This document shows positions 51,140 to 59,818 of a DNA stretch of 64,000 nt, one piece after another. The notes below the pieces were generated by a model, which did no database searches, had not been told where the DNA came from, and worked only from the letters and a program-made list of their open reading frames with translations. The stretch is taken from positions 1-64,000 of the forward strand of contig CALXCO010000003.1 of NCBI GenBank assembly GCA_944386805.1, written 5' to 3'. Source of the stretch: an uncultured Clostridia bacterium. Lineage in GTDB: Bacteria > Bacillota > Clostridia > Oscillospirales > Ruminococcaceae. The position numbers were made by a program, and so were the translations under genes. How positions within the stretch are numbered: position 1 is the stretch's first letter; the number at the start of each line of letters is the position of its first letter.

Positions 51140-51178
51140 ATTATACCACACGCAGGGTACTGTTGTCAATACCCTGCG
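51140..51178 (-). promoter_or_regulatory. rplJ-rplL promoter embedded in an inverted repeat
   Basis: On the minus strand TTGACA (51164-51169), 18 bases, TATAAT (51140-51145). The -35 box lies in the loop of a perfect 9-base inverted repeat (CGCAGGGTA and TACCCTGCG at 51151-51159 and 51170-51178). The repeat may be an operator or the end structure of the rplK-rplA transcript. Confidence 0.75.
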
Positions 51179-51197
51179 CGAAGTTTTTTTAAAAAGA

Positions 51198-51890
51198 TTA
51201 CACGCCGTATTTAGCGGTAGAGACCTTGACACCAGGGCCCATGGTGGAAGCAACGACGCAGCTCTTCAGGTAAGCACCCTTGGAGGTAGCGGGTTTTGCT
51301 TTGACAATAGCGTCCATCAGGGTGTTGAAGTTCTCAGAGAGCTTCTCAACGCCGAAGGAAACCTTGCCGATCGGGCAGTGGATGATGTTGGTCTTGTCCA
51401 GACGGTACTCGATCTTACCAGCTTTCGCTTCGGTAACAGCACGAGCGACGTCGGGGGTAACAGTACCAGCCTTAGGAGAAGGCATCAGGCCACGCGGACC
51501 GAGGATTTTACCCAGACGGCCAACAACGCCCATCATGTCAGGGGTAGCGACGACAACGTCGAAATCCATCCAGCCTTCAGACTGAATCTTCTGGACATAT
51601 TCTTCACCAGCGTAGTCAGCGCCGGCAGCCAGAGCTTCGTCAACCTTGTTGCCCTTGCAGATTGCGAGGACCTTGACGTTTTTACCGGTACCGTTGGGCA
51701 GAACGACTGCGCCACGGACCTGCTGGTCAGCGTGACGGGAGTCAACCCCCAGGCGGATATGAACTTCGACGGTCTCGTCGAATTTAGCCTTGGCGATATT
51801 TACGACAGTAGCGAGTGCTTCAGCAGAATCGAACTGAGTAGCAGTGTCGTACGCCTTGACACTCTCATTATATTTCTTTCCGTGTTTCAT
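51198..51890 (-). CDS. rplA: Ribosomal protein L1
   Basis: A 230-residue protein of the L1 stalk. Features: [79 protein letters not shown] and the C-terminal [19 protein letters not shown]. Length is normal. It follows rplK by 59 bases. L1 usually represses the rplK-rplA message, which is family knowledge. Confidence 0.98.
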   Translation of the reverse strand: MKHGKKYNESVKAYDTATQFDSAEALATVVNIAKAKFDETVEVHIRLGVDSRHADQQVRGAVVLPNGTGKNVKVLAICKGNKVDEALAAGADYAGEEYVQKIQSEGWMDFDVVVATPDMMGVVGRLGKILGPRGLMPSPKAGTVTPDVARAVTEAKAGKIEYRLDKTNIIHCPIGKVSFGVEKLSENFNTLMDAIVKAKPATSKGAYLKSCVVASTMGPGVKVSTAKYGV

Positions 51891-51949
51891 TTTCGTTAAT
51901 CCTCCCTAATAGTGGTAGATAGCGGAATCTTCCTCCCACGCAGCGGGGG

Positions 51950-52375
51950 TTAGTCCACAACCTCGATACCCATGGAACGGCAGGTGCCGGCGATCATGGA
52001 CATAGCAGCTTCCAGAGAAGCGGCGTTGAGGTCAACCATCTTCTGTTCTGCGATCTTCTGAACCTGTTCCTTTTTGATCTTAGCGACTTTGGTCTTGTTC
52101 GGAGTACCGGAAGCGGTCTCGATACCACAAGCCTTCTTGATCAGGACAGCAGCAGGGGGAGTCTTGGTAACGAAGGTAAAGGAACGGTCAGCGTAAACGG
52201 TGATGATAACCGGGATGATCATACCGATATCATTTTTGGTACGCTCGTTGAATTCCTTGGTGAATGCCATGATATTGACACCATGCTGGCCGAGTGCGGG
52301 ACCAACAGGGGGGGCAGGGGTTGCTTTGCCTGCCGGAATCTGAAGCTTAATATAGCCTGTAACTTTCTGAGCCAT
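51950..52375 (-). CDS. rplK: Ribosomal protein L11
   Basis: A 141-residue protein of the GTPase-associated centre. The start at ATG 52375 gives [42 protein letters not shown] precedes it. The longer frame upstream is leader sequence. The C-terminal [20 protein letters not shown] and the final [14 protein letters not shown] are standard (the window reads [15 protein letters not shown]). Confidence 0.98.
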   Translation of the reverse strand: MAQKVTGYIKLQIPAGKATPAPPVGPALGQHGVNIMAFTKEFNERTKNDIGMIIPVIITVYADRSFTFVTKTPPAAVLIKKACGIETASGTPNKTKVAKIKKEQVQKIAEQKMVDLNAASLEAAMSMIAGTCRSMGIEVVD

Positions 52376-52547
52376 TGATAAGCACCTCCAAAATAATGTG
52401 GTAACTGGCGGAACAGGGCGATTACCGATGCGCCGTATGCACGGCATTTTATACAGCGAAGACGCTGCTTGTTCCTCCCACATTCAGGCGGAGTGGATCT
52501 CGCACCTGAAAGGCTGTCCCATCCGGGACAGACGAATGTTTGATGAA
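52376..52547 (-). other. rplK leader / nusG-rplK spacer
   Basis: A 172-base spacer rich in short stems (for example GTCCCGGATGGGAC near 52515-52530 and GCCGTGCATACGGC near 52425-52440 on the minus strand). It may include an L1-binding translational operator, as in other bacteria, but I cannot identify the site with certainty. No coding region is supported. Confidence 0.4.
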
Positions 52548-53075
52548 TTACTCTTCAGCCAGTTCGACCTCGCCCAGCTGCAGATCAGCCAGCGTGTCGC
52601 GACCGAAGAACGATACGGAAACCTGTACAATTCCCTTGTCGGTATCGATCCCAACGACCTTTCCGACAAACCCTTCCAGCGGGCCATGGGTAACCTTGAC
52701 ACTGTTTCCAACCGCGAAATTGACCTGAACGGATTTCAGTTCTACGCCAAGCGCTTCGACTTCCTTTTCGGTCAGTGGAATCGGTTCAGTTGTGGAACCG
52801 ACGAAACCGGTGACGCCGCGAATGTTGCGAACAAAATACCAGGATTCAGGGGTGATCAGCATCTTGACCAGAACGTAGCCGGGGAATACTTTTCTTTCCA
52901 CCTCACGCTTTTTGCCGTCATCATTGTACTCTTCAACCGTTTCGGTGGGTATTCTTACCTCAAAAATCCGGTCGCCGAATCCCTGGTTCTCGACGCCCTT
53001 TTCTATATTTTGTGCAACTTTGTTCTCATACCCGGAATACGTGTGAACAACATACCATCTGGGTGTTTCTGACAT
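52548..53075 (-). CDS. nusG: Transcription termination/antitermination factor NusG
   Basis: A 175-residue factor that binds RNA polymerase and affects pausing. N-terminal NGN domain (RWYVVHTYSGYENKVAQNIEK, KKREVERKVFPGYVLVKM) and C-terminal KOW domain (VKVTHGPLEGFVGKVVGID, with VSVSFFGRDTLADL) are complete. It lies between secE and rplK in the canonical order. Confidence 0.98.
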   Translation of the reverse strand: MSETPRWYVVHTYSGYENKVAQNIEKGVENQGFGDRIFEVRIPTETVEEYNDDGKKREVERKVFPGYVLVKMLITPESWYFVRNIRGVTGFVGSTTEPIPLTEKEVEALGVELKSVQVNFAVGNSVKVTHGPLEGFVGKVVGIDTDKGIVQVSVSFFGRDTLADLQLGEVELAEE

Positions 53076-53129
53076 AATCAGACCTCCGACAAAAATACCG
53101 GTTTCCCGGTTGACTACGCTCGCCTTTTA

Positions 53130-53408
53130 TCAGAATCCGAGGATCAGACCACGTACAAACGCGAAAATCCAGTCGATGATCCAGATAAACCCGCCGACTG
53201 CAATCATAACGACGCCGACGACGCAGGTGTTGTTAAAGACCTGTTTTTTGGTAGGCCAGACGATTTTTTTGATCTCGCTGCGAAGCTCTTTAGCAAAACG
53301 GGAAATCCTTGCGATAAGACCGTCTTTTTTCTTCTCAGGCTTTTTCTTTGAAGCTTTGGAAGAAGTCTCGGCTTTATCGCCAGCCTTTTTTGTTGACTGT
53401 TCAGCCAT
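53130..53408 (-). CDS. secE: Protein translocase subunit SecE
   Basis: A 92-residue subunit of the SecYEG channel with a Lys/Ser-rich cytoplasmic N terminus (about 1-32), the conserved amphipathic helix FAKELRSEIKKIVWPTKKQV and a single membrane span (about 62-85). The position between rpmG and nusG is canonical. CGAAAGGGG precedes the ATG. Confidence 0.96.
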   Translation of the reverse strand: MAEQSTKKAGDKAETSSKASKKKPEKKKDGLIARISRFAKELRSEIKKIVWPTKKQVFNNTCVVGVVMIAVGGFIWIIDWIFAFVRGLILGF

Positions 53409-53425
53409 GACTTTACCCCTTTCGC

Positions 53426-53575
53426 TTACTTGCTCTCTTTATGAGTCGTGTGCTTCTTGCAGAAACGGCAGTACTTGGTCATCTCAAGTCTGTCAGGGTC
53501 GTTCTTCTTGTTTTTCATTGTGTTGTAATTACGCTGTTTGCACTCTGTGCAAGCCAAAGTAACTTTCACTCTCAT
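53426..53575 (-). CDS. rpmG: Ribosomal protein L33
   Basis: A 49-residue protein with two CxxC zinc pairs (ACTECKQR and YCRFCKKH), the zinc-binding C+ form of L33. Sequence begins [19 protein letters not shown] and ends [17 protein letters not shown] precedes the ATG. It heads the rpmG-secE-nusG-rplK-rplA operon and is 17 bases before secE. The tRNA-Trp gene that often lies between rpmG and secE is absent. Confidence 0.96.
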   Translation of the reverse strand: MRVKVTLACTECKQRNYNTMKNKKNDPDRLEMTKYCRFCKKHTTHKESK

Positions 53576-53860
53576 GCTCGGCACCTCCTGTATAAGCGGA
53601 CTAATTTGCCTCCCTCAAAAAGGAGAACGGATTTTCACCGGCATCCTCCAGGCATCCTCACTGACCAGGACTTGCAGAGAAAACCGGCTGGGGCTGACGC
53701 CCCCCGGAAAGCCTTTGCCAAACGGCAGCCTTCCGAATTTGCACAAAAAAATAAACCCTTTTAGAGGTGTTTACATTATAGCACAACGCCACCGGGTGTG
53801 TCAAGCATTTTTGGCAGCGGATACCAGCAACATTTACCGTGATTTTGCCTGTAGTTTTGG
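53576..53860 (-). promoter_or_regulatory. Promoter and long leader of the rpmG operon
   Basis: On the minus strand TTGACA (53799-53804), 18 bases, TATAAT (53775-53780), giving a leader of about 190 bases before rpmG. The leader starts with a short T-rich terminator-like element and then has several GC-rich stems. No known ribosomal leader is recognised, and no gene is present. Confidence 0.7.
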
Positions 53861-54550
53861 TTATTTTTGCTCAACCCCAGCGAATGCCGAACGGAAGTCG
53901 GAAATCACCCTGCTCACACCCTCCACTTTTTCGAGCGTTTGACGGCTGAAATCGGAATCGACGGCGACAATCCAGCCTGCACCGGCGGCACGTCCCGCGC
54001 CGATTCCGGACAGTGAGTCCTCGAATACGGCGCATTCTTCCGGCCGGCATCCGATCAGCCGCATTGCCTTGAGATAGATATCGGGAGCAGGTTTGCCGCG
54101 CATCTTACCATCGTCGAACACGATTGTAACCGGCGTAAACCATCTTCCCAGCCCAAGGTGCTCAAAATAAAACGACACGTTGTCCCACTGGGACGAGGTC
54201 GCGATGGTAAACGGGACGTTCATATCCCGCAGCCGGTCGAACATCTCCGGCACGCCGTCCACCAGCCGGAACCAGTTATTCTTTTGCAAACAGACCGCGC
54301 GGTACTGTTCTTCTTTTCTTTTGGAACAGGTGAGAATTTCCGAGTCGGTCAGTTCTCCCAGGAAATACCGGAGGATATCCGGGTTGGGCCGACCCTGAAT
54401 ATGTTTCTGGATATCCTCATCGGTAACCGCGATCCCCTTTTCCAGCAAAAATGCCCGCCATGCGTCGGCATGTGCCGGTGTATCAAACAGCAGCGTTCCG
54501 TTAAAATCGAAGATGCACCCTTTCACCCCGTCAATTCCGCAGATCTGCAT
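53861..54550 (-). CDS. HAD-family hydrolase (beta-phosphoglucomutase-like)
   Basis: A 229-residue haloacid dehalogenase-fold phosphatase or mutase. The nucleophile motif reads CIFDFNGTL, keeping the first Asp but with Asn in place of the second Asp of DxDxT. The cap domain covers about 25-95, motif II is in IATSSQWDN, motif III lysine in MRGKPAPDIYL and motif IV in AVFEDSLSGIGAGRAAG. The substrate is likely a sugar phosphate. The Asn variant is seen in part of this subfamily and may affect mutase or acid/base function. Confidence 0.88.
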   Translation of the reverse strand: MQICGIDGVKGCIFDFNGTLLFDTPAHADAWRAFLLEKGIAVTDEDIQKHIQGRPNPDILRYFLGELTDSEILTCSKRKEEQYRAVCLQKNNWFRLVDGVPEMFDRLRDMNVPFTIATSSQWDNVSFYFEHLGLGRWFTPVTIVFDDGKMRGKPAPDIYLKAMRLIGCRPEECAVFEDSLSGIGAGRAAGAGWIVAVDSDFSRQTLEKVEGVSRVISDFRSAFAGVEQK

Positions 54551-54589
54551 GCTTTATCCATCCCTTCTTTATACACTTGCTGTGCTCCA

Positions 54590-55021
54590 TTATTCAGCCG
54601 CAGAAATATACAACACCAGATTGTCCGGAATACGGCTGATGCTCAGTCTCTTTTCTCCATCCGACAAAAGTGTTCCGATTGACACATAATCCTCTCCATC
54701 GATTTCTTCCGATGTCTCATCCACGACTGAAAAGCCAGCATCGTTCAACTCCTGCATATAGGCATTATACACCTCATCGCTGACATCGACAAGAGAAATC
54801 CCACAATACCCTTTTTCCTCGTCGAGAACCGCCCAGCTGACAGTACCGGAACAGACGGGCAGTCCGTCGGTGTATTCATTTTCAGGCCAAACGCCATCCT
54901 CCAGCATTGTGATGCTGGAGGATGATTCGCCGGACAGATTAGAGTCCGTATTCTGATGAGAGCAGGCGGTGCATACAACCGCCAGAACCAGCAAAACTGC
55001 AAAAACTGTTTTTCTCATCAT
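54590..55021 (-). CDS. Putative lipoprotein
   Basis: A 143-residue predicted lipoprotein with signal MMRKTVFAVLLVLAVV and lipobox CTAC, then a Ser/Asn-rich stretch and a compact domain with WPENEYTDGLP, GTVSWAVLDEEKGYCGISL and EVYNAYMQELNDAGFSV, suggestive of a small extracytoplasmic alpha/beta domain of unknown role. The start codon overlaps the stop of the HAAS gene (ATGATGA), so it is the third gene of the PadR operon. Confidence 0.8.
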   Translation of the reverse strand: MMRKTVFAVLLVLAVVCTACSHQNTDSNLSGESSSSITMLEDGVWPENEYTDGLPVCSGTVSWAVLDEEKGYCGISLVDVSDEVYNAYMQELNDAGFSVVDETSEEIDGEDYVSIGTLLSDGEKRLSISRIPDNLVLYISAAE

Positions 55022-55479
55022 TGTCTCCATTTGCTGATAACCACGCGGACGATCTGAACAACCGCAAAAACCGCCGCTACAATCCCAATCCACAAAATGA
55101 TCGCAGGTACATTCAAAGCCAGACCGCCCTCGACCTGAATATTGGTCATTGCGTTTGCCTGACCGATCACACCATCTGGTACATCGCCAGCCCGTGTCGT
55201 CTGATAAATCACAAAAGCTACGACCGCAATTGCAGCAGCGACAACAACCGAAAGAATGGTACGGTTATTTTTCGGAAGCCGTTCCTTTCCGCCAAACTGT
55301 TCCGCCGTATTTTCGGCAAACACTTCCGGCGTTCCCAGCCGGTCGATCACCTGCTGTTCTGTTTCACCGTTTTCAAGCGCAGATGCAAAGATTTCGTTCA
55401 GATCACGGATGACTTCCTGTTTTGCCTTGCGCGGCAATGTCAGATGTTTTTCGACCTGACGGATATACTGTTCCTTCAT
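55018..55479 (-). CDS. DUF1700/HAAS-domain membrane protein
   Basis: A 153-residue protein with an N-terminal HAAS helical domain (about 1-60: YIRQVEKHLTLPRKAKQEVIRDLNEIFASALENGETEQQVIDRLGTPEVFAE) and two membrane spans (about 73-92 and 124-146). Such proteins commonly follow PadR regulators and are proposed to relay membrane signals. Both ends overlap neighbours by 4 bases (ATGA), a tightly coupled operon. Confidence 0.88.
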   Translation of the reverse strand: MKEQYIRQVEKHLTLPRKAKQEVIRDLNEIFASALENGETEQQVIDRLGTPEVFAENTAEQFGGKERLPKNNRTILSVVVAAAIAVVAFVIYQTTRAGDVPDGVIGQANAMTNIQVEGGLALNVPAIILWIGIVAAVFAVVQIVRVVISKWRQ

Positions 55480-55838
55480 TTGAGTGCCTCCATTCGCAGA
55501 TCTTCACCGATAAAGCTGTCGACGCATTCGGTATACTTTCCCCAGAATGCGATCAACTCATATAACGTTTCTTTTCCTTTTGGGGTCAGAGAATAATATT
55601 TTTTCGACCCACCATTCGCAGCAGCCGGAGCAATCCGGCATTGAATCAGCCCGGCTTGCTGTAGCCGGTATAAAATCGGGTACACGGTTCCCTCTTTTGC
55701 GTATCCCAAAACAGCGGCGCCGTTGTTATTGAGTTCGGTAATAATTTCATACCCATACGTTTCTTTTCTGCCGATCAGACACAGCAGGATCATCTCAAGT
55801 GAGCCTTTTTTGAACTGTTGCAGATAGCGGTTATCCAT
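55476..55838 (-). CDS. PadR-family transcriptional regulator
   Basis: A 120-residue winged-helix repressor. MDNRYLQQFKKGSLEMILLCLIGRKETYGYEIITELNN is the PadR signature, with GTVYPILYRLQQAGLI and YYSLTPKGKETL completing the domain. The ATG at 55838 follows AAGGAGG. It starts the three-gene operon with the HAAS protein and the lipoprotein, probably as autorepressor; the inducing signal may be cell-envelope stress, which is inference from the family. Confidence 0.93.
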   Translation of the reverse strand: MDNRYLQQFKKGSLEMILLCLIGRKETYGYEIITELNNNGAAVLGYAKEGTVYPILYRLQQAGLIQCRIAPAAANGGSKKYYSLTPKGKETLYELIAFWGKYTECVDSFIGEDLRMEALK

Positions 55839-56007
55839 TCGGGTGCACCTCCTTTTTGTCACCGCGTATACTTAGCGTTGCTAATTACCAATACAAATAT
55901 ACCACATCCGTCCGCTGCTGCCAATCCCATCTTTATAATTCTCATACAGGCACAACCAATTTTGTCGTCATCCATGAAAATATAACGCGACGTTCATCTC
56001 AGCAGAC

Positions 56008-56048
56008 AAAAAAACCGGCATCCCTGGGAAAATCCCAAGGATGCCGGT
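56008..56048 (-). terminator. Terminator of the sugar ATPase gene
   Basis: On the minus strand ACCGGCATCC and GGATGCCGGT pair with an inner TTGGGA/TCCCAG stem, followed by TTTTTTTG. Confidence 0.92.
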
Positions 56049-56084
56049 CTGATATACAATTATTGAGAAACTTTCAGCAACCAA

Positions 56085-57203
56085 TTAGTTGAGGATGGTC
56101 TTTTCAGTTTCTTTATCGAACAGATGGATGCAGTTGAGGTCGAGAGCCATCTTGATAACATCGCCAACGCGAGCGGTGTTTCTGGGGCTGACACGAGCGG
56201 TCAGAGGCATATCTGCGCAGGTAACGTACAGATAGATCTCAGCGCCCATCATTTCGGTAACTTCTACCTTAGCGTCGATTACGCCGGAAGTAGCAGCGCT
56301 GATGACAGCTTCTTCGTCCTTGAGGTTCTCAGGACGGATACCGAGGGTAACGTCTTTGCCAACATGTTTATCCAGTTCGGAAGCAGCAGCAGCAGCTTTA
56401 GCAGCGGGGACGACGCAGGAGTAGTCGCCGAATTTAACAACGTACTTGTCGCCTTCCTTAACCAGCTTAGCATCCAGGAAGTTCATCTGAGGAGAACCGA
56501 TAAAGCCAGCAACGAATTCGTTAGCGGGCATATCGTACAGGTGCTGAGGAGTATCAACCTGCTGAATAAAGCCGTCTTTCATAACAACGATTCTGTCGCC
56601 CATGGTCATAGCTTCGGTCTGGTCATGGGTAACGTAGATGAAGGTTGTGCCCAGACGGATGTGCAGTTTGGACAGCTCGGTTCTCATCTGAGCACGGAGC
56701 TTAGCGTCCAGGTTGGACAGAGGTTCGTCAAGCAGGAAGACCTGAGGTTCACGGACGATAGCACGGCCCAGAGCAACACGCTGACGCTGACCACCGGACA
56801 GAGCCTTCGGTTTACGGTCAAGCAGGTGAGTGATATCGAGGATGCGGGCAGCCTCTTCAACACGTTTCTTGATCTCGTCCTTGGGGGTCTTGCGGAGTTT
56901 CAGACCGAATGCCATGTTATCGAATACGGTCATGTGGGGGTACAGAGCGTAGTTCTGGAATACCATTGCGATATCGCGATCCTTAGGAGCGACATCGTTT
57001 ACCAGACGGTCGCCGATGTACAGTTCGCCTTCGGAAATTTCTTCCAGACCAGCGATCATTCTCAGGGTGGTGGACTTACCGCAGCCGGAAGGACCAACCA
57101 GAACGATGAATTCCTTATCCTGGATTTCCAGGCAGAAATCAGAAACAGCGGTTACACCGCCGGCATATTTCTTATAAATGTTTTTCAGAGAAAGGCTTGC
57201 CAT
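56085..57203 (-). CDS. Sugar ABC transporter ATP-binding protein, UgpC/MsmK type
   Basis: A 372-residue ATPase of the carbohydrate uptake-1 family. Walker A GPSGCGKST (about 37), signature LSGGQRQRVALGRAIV (about 135), Walker B VFLLDEPLSNLDAKLR, and a C-terminal regulatory TOBE/OB domain (about 240-372). No permease or binding protein is adjacent, which fits a stand-alone ATPase serving several sugar importers like MsmK. An extended -10 element (TGCTATACT) lies on the minus strand at about 57251-57259. AGGAGGT precedes the ATG. Confidence 0.93.
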   Translation of the reverse strand: MASLSLKNIYKKYAGGVTAVSDFCLEIQDKEFIVLVGPSGCGKSTTLRMIAGLEEISEGELYIGDRLVNDVAPKDRDIAMVFQNYALYPHMTVFDNMAFGLKLRKTPKDEIKKRVEEAARILDITHLLDRKPKALSGGQRQRVALGRAIVREPQVFLLDEPLSNLDAKLRAQMRTELSKLHIRLGTTFIYVTHDQTEAMTMGDRIVVMKDGFIQQVDTPQHLYDMPANEFVAGFIGSPQMNFLDAKLVKEGDKYVVKFGDYSCVVPAAKAAAAASELDKHVGKDVTLGIRPENLKDEEAVISAATSGVIDAKVEVTEMMGAEIYLYVTCADMPLTARVSPRNTARVGDVIKMALDLNCIHLFDKETEKTILN

Positions 57204-57866
57204 AATTTAAGAACCTCCTAGATATTTGTGGAACGTTTTGTGTTATCTGTAGTATAGCAAATTTTTCGATTTCTGCCTAGCTCTTTATTGTCCAAAGATT
57301 AATTTTGCTGTTTGGTGATTTTGTATAACGAAAAATCCATATGCCCGATAATTTGCGAAAACGTTCAGAATTTAAAGATTTTTACCAGTTTTATTAATTA
57401 CATCCTGATATTTACCAGATTATTCTGAATTATAATCGAATTTAAGAATCAAAATTTCGATTTTTGCAAATAAATGGGAATTTTCAACCGATTTCTAATG
57501 ATTTTGTACAGATAATTCCGGACCGATTTAGATAAAATATCCTGTCAACAAAACGTCAGATTTTTTATGCAATCAGCTGCTAAATTATGACACAAATGTA
57601 AATATGCCCAAAAAGTGCAGGAACTCCTCTGACAGCCCCTGCCGCTTGTAAAATATGTCACGGCAATCTGTATAAAAATCCAGCCATTTCATTTGTCACA
57701 ATTTAATTCCTGGATTTTTTCACTCTCTACTCTCCTTTTGGCCAGCATTGCAGACTCACCAAAAAAATACGATTATATGAAAAAAAATTCCTATTCAATT
57801 CCCGCATTTTATGGTAAAGTATAAATAACAAATAACGCCGCTCAGCGGCAGAAGGAAGGAACTGTC
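57204..57866. promoter_or_regulatory. Long AT-rich divergent intergenic region
   Basis: A 660-base, very AT-rich gap between the divergent sugar ATPase and KDPG aldolase genes. The minus-strand extended -10 TATACT is at 57251-57256. AAAACGTTC occurs at 57358-57366 and in reverse at 57231-57239, with a related CAAAACGTC near 57550; these may be operators of a LacI-type sugar regulator. I see no coding region, RNA gene or riboswitch core, and no strong promoter for the aldolase. Confidence 0.5.
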
Positions 57867-58721
57867 ATGCTCACCCTTGATGCCATCAAACAATCCGCCT
57901 ATTCGCTGGGGATTATACCGGTTATCCGAATAGAAGATGCCGCACTTGCCCGTCCACTTGCCCAGGCGCTGACAGCCGGAGGCCTGCCCGCAGCGGAAGT
58001 CACCTTCCGCACCGCAGCGGCTCCGGAAGCCATCGCCGCAATGCGGGAAGCCTTTCCCGACATGCTGATCTGTGCAGGTACCGTCCTGACCCCACAGCAG
58101 GCCGACGCTGCCGTCAGCAGCGGTGCCAGTTTTGTCGTATCGCCCGGACTGAACCCGGAGGTTGTCACCCACTGTCTGGAACACGACATCCCGATCATTC
58201 CCGGATGCGCAACTCCGTCCGACATTGAACGTGCCCTTTCGCTGGGGCTGGACACCGTCAAGTTCTTCCCGGCCGAAGCCAACGGCGGCATTGCAGCGAT
58301 TAAGGCAATCGCTGCACCTTACGGACAGGTCAGCTTCATGCCGACCGGCGGAATTAATGCCGCCAATCTGGGCAGTTATCTTGCATTTAAGAAGGTCCTT
58401 TGCTGCGGCGGCAGCTTTATGGTTCCTGGCTCAGCACTTGCCGCCGAAGACTTTACCGTCATCACAGCGCTGACCCGTCAGGCAGTACGTGCAGTTCACC
58501 AGCTGAAGCTGGCTTCCCTTTCGCTGAACGGTGAGGAAGACAGCCTGTCGGTTCTTCTCGGAATGGACGGACGCTACCCGGTCTTTACCACTGCCAGCCT
58601 GGACCGGCTCAAAGGCTATTTCACCCTGACCGGTATTCCATTTACGCCGACCGGCGAAGACGCGATTCTCGCGGTTACAGGCGGTCAGACAGTCATTATC
58701 CGGCAGGAAGAAAAAGAATAA
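57867..58721 (+). CDS. eda: KDPG/KHG aldolase with C-terminal extension
   Basis: A 284-residue class I aldolase that splits 2-keto-3-deoxy-6-phosphogluconate to pyruvate and glyceraldehyde 3-phosphate. Glu 44 in AEVTFRT and the Schiff-base Lys 132 in LDTVKFFPAE are present, as are GTVLTPQQ and SPGLNP. Ordinary Eda ends near residue 210; here about 70 more residues (with LLGMDGRYPVFTTASL and AILAVTGGQTVIIRQ) form an extra domain that I do not recognise. AAGGAAGGA precedes the ATG. The KDG kinase gene follows after 12 bases. Confidence 0.92.
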   Translation: MLTLDAIKQSAYSLGIIPVIRIEDAALARPLAQALTAGGLPAAEVTFRTAAAPEAIAAMREAFPDMLICAGTVLTPQQADAAVSSGASFVVSPGLNPEVVTHCLEHDIPIIPGCATPSDIERALSLGLDTVKFFPAEANGGIAAIKAIAAPYGQVSFMPTGGINAANLGSYLAFKKVLCCGGSFMVPGSALAAEDFTVITALTRQAVRAVHQLKLASLSLNGEEDSLSVLLGMDGRYPVFTTASLDRLKGYFTLTGIPFTPTGEDAILAVTGGQTVIIRQEEKE

Positions 58722-58733
58722 GGAGCGTTTGGA

Positions 58734-59753
58734 ATGAAAACAGTTACTTTTGGAGAAATCATGCTGCGGCTTTCTCCTCCCGGCTACAGCCGGTTTGTAC
58801 AGGCTTCCCAGTTTGACATTGTATATGGAGGCGGCGAGGCAAATGTCGCGGTGATGCTTGCTTCATGCGGGCTGGAGGCGGAATTTGTCACGGCACTGCC
58901 TGCGCACGAGATGGGACAGTGTGCTGTCAACGCACTGCGGCGGTATGGGGTCGGCACCGGTCACATCCTCCGTCAGGGTCCGCGTCTGGGAATTTATTAC
59001 ATCGAAAACGGTGCATCCCAGCGCGCCTCCAAAGTCATTTATGACCGTGCCGGTTCGTCGATTGCCGTCGCAGCCGCCAAAGACTTTGACTGGAACGAAA
59101 TCTTAAAAGGCGCCGACTGGTTCCATTTTTCCGGTATCACGCCCGCCATCAGCGCCGAAATGGCCAAAGCGGTGCAGGACGCCTGTCGGACGGCCAAACA
59201 GCTTGGCGTCAAAATCAGCTGTGACCTCAACTACCGCAGCAAGATGTGGACGGTAGAACAGGCCCGTGCGGTCATGCAGCCGCTGATGGAGTCGGTCGAC
59301 CTGCTGATCGCCAACGAGGAGCATATCCGGACGATTCTGGAAATTGACACCCAGTCGCTGCCGGTCGAAGACACCAACCTGACCCATGAAGGCTGCACCA
59401 AAGCGGCCCAGATGGTGAATGAGCGCTACCATATCCCGACGATTGCGCTGACCCAGCGGCGGAGCCTGTCGGCAAGCGACAACCGTTTCAAGGGAATGCT
59501 GTGGAAAGATGGAGAAGCAGCCTTCTCCCCCCAGCATACGATGCACATTGTCGACCGTGTCGGCAGCGGGGATTCTTTCTCAGCCGGCATTCTGGTCGGA
59601 TTGCAAAAGGGCTGGAGCGCCCAGCAGACGGTCGATTTTGCAGCAGCGGCCTGCTGTCTGAAACACAGCATCCCCGGCGACTTCAATCTCTGTGACGAAG
59701 CAGAGATTCTGGCGCTGGCGGGAGGCGACGGCTCCGGCAGTGTCCAGCGATAA
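58734..59753 (+). CDS. kdgK: 2-Dehydro-3-deoxygluconokinase (PfkB family)
   Basis: A 339-residue sugar kinase phosphorylating 2-keto-3-deoxygluconate, supplying the substrate of the preceding aldolase. N-terminal VTFGEIMLRLSPPGYSRFVQ and YGGGEANVAVMLAS, and the PfkB anion-hole motif DRVGSGDSFSAGILVG (about 268-283) with the catalytic Asp. The pair is the lower part of hexuronate degradation (pectin, alginate, glucuronate), but uronate isomerases are not in the window. A strong terminator follows. Confidence 0.94.
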   Translation: MKTVTFGEIMLRLSPPGYSRFVQASQFDIVYGGGEANVAVMLASCGLEAEFVTALPAHEMGQCAVNALRRYGVGTGHILRQGPRLGIYYIENGASQRASKVIYDRAGSSIAVAAAKDFDWNEILKGADWFHFSGITPAISAEMAKAVQDACRTAKQLGVKISCDLNYRSKMWTVEQARAVMQPLMESVDLLIANEEHIRTILEIDTQSLPVEDTNLTHEGCTKAAQMVNERYHIPTIALTQRRSLSASDNRFKGMLWKDGEAAFSPQHTMHIVDRVGSGDSFSAGILVGLQKGWSAQQTVDFAAAACCLKHSIPGDFNLCDEAEILALAGGDGSGSVQR

Positions 59754-59766
59754 GCGCATATCATAC

Positions 59767-59804
59767 AAAAACGCCTGTGCGATTTTCTTCCGCACAGGCG
59801 TTTT
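59767..59804. terminator. Bidirectional terminator
   Basis: AAAAACGCCTGTGCG and CGCACAGGCGTTTT pair around 9 bases, between the convergent kdgK (plus) and unknown protein (minus) genes. Confidence 0.92.
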
Positions 59805-59818
59805 CATTGACCGGGAAA

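Noticed and set aside
57355..57370. CcpA (cre) site in the gap before the KDPG aldolase gene
   Set aside because: GCGAAAACGTTCAG shares the central CG but lacks the TG start and symmetric arms of a cre site.
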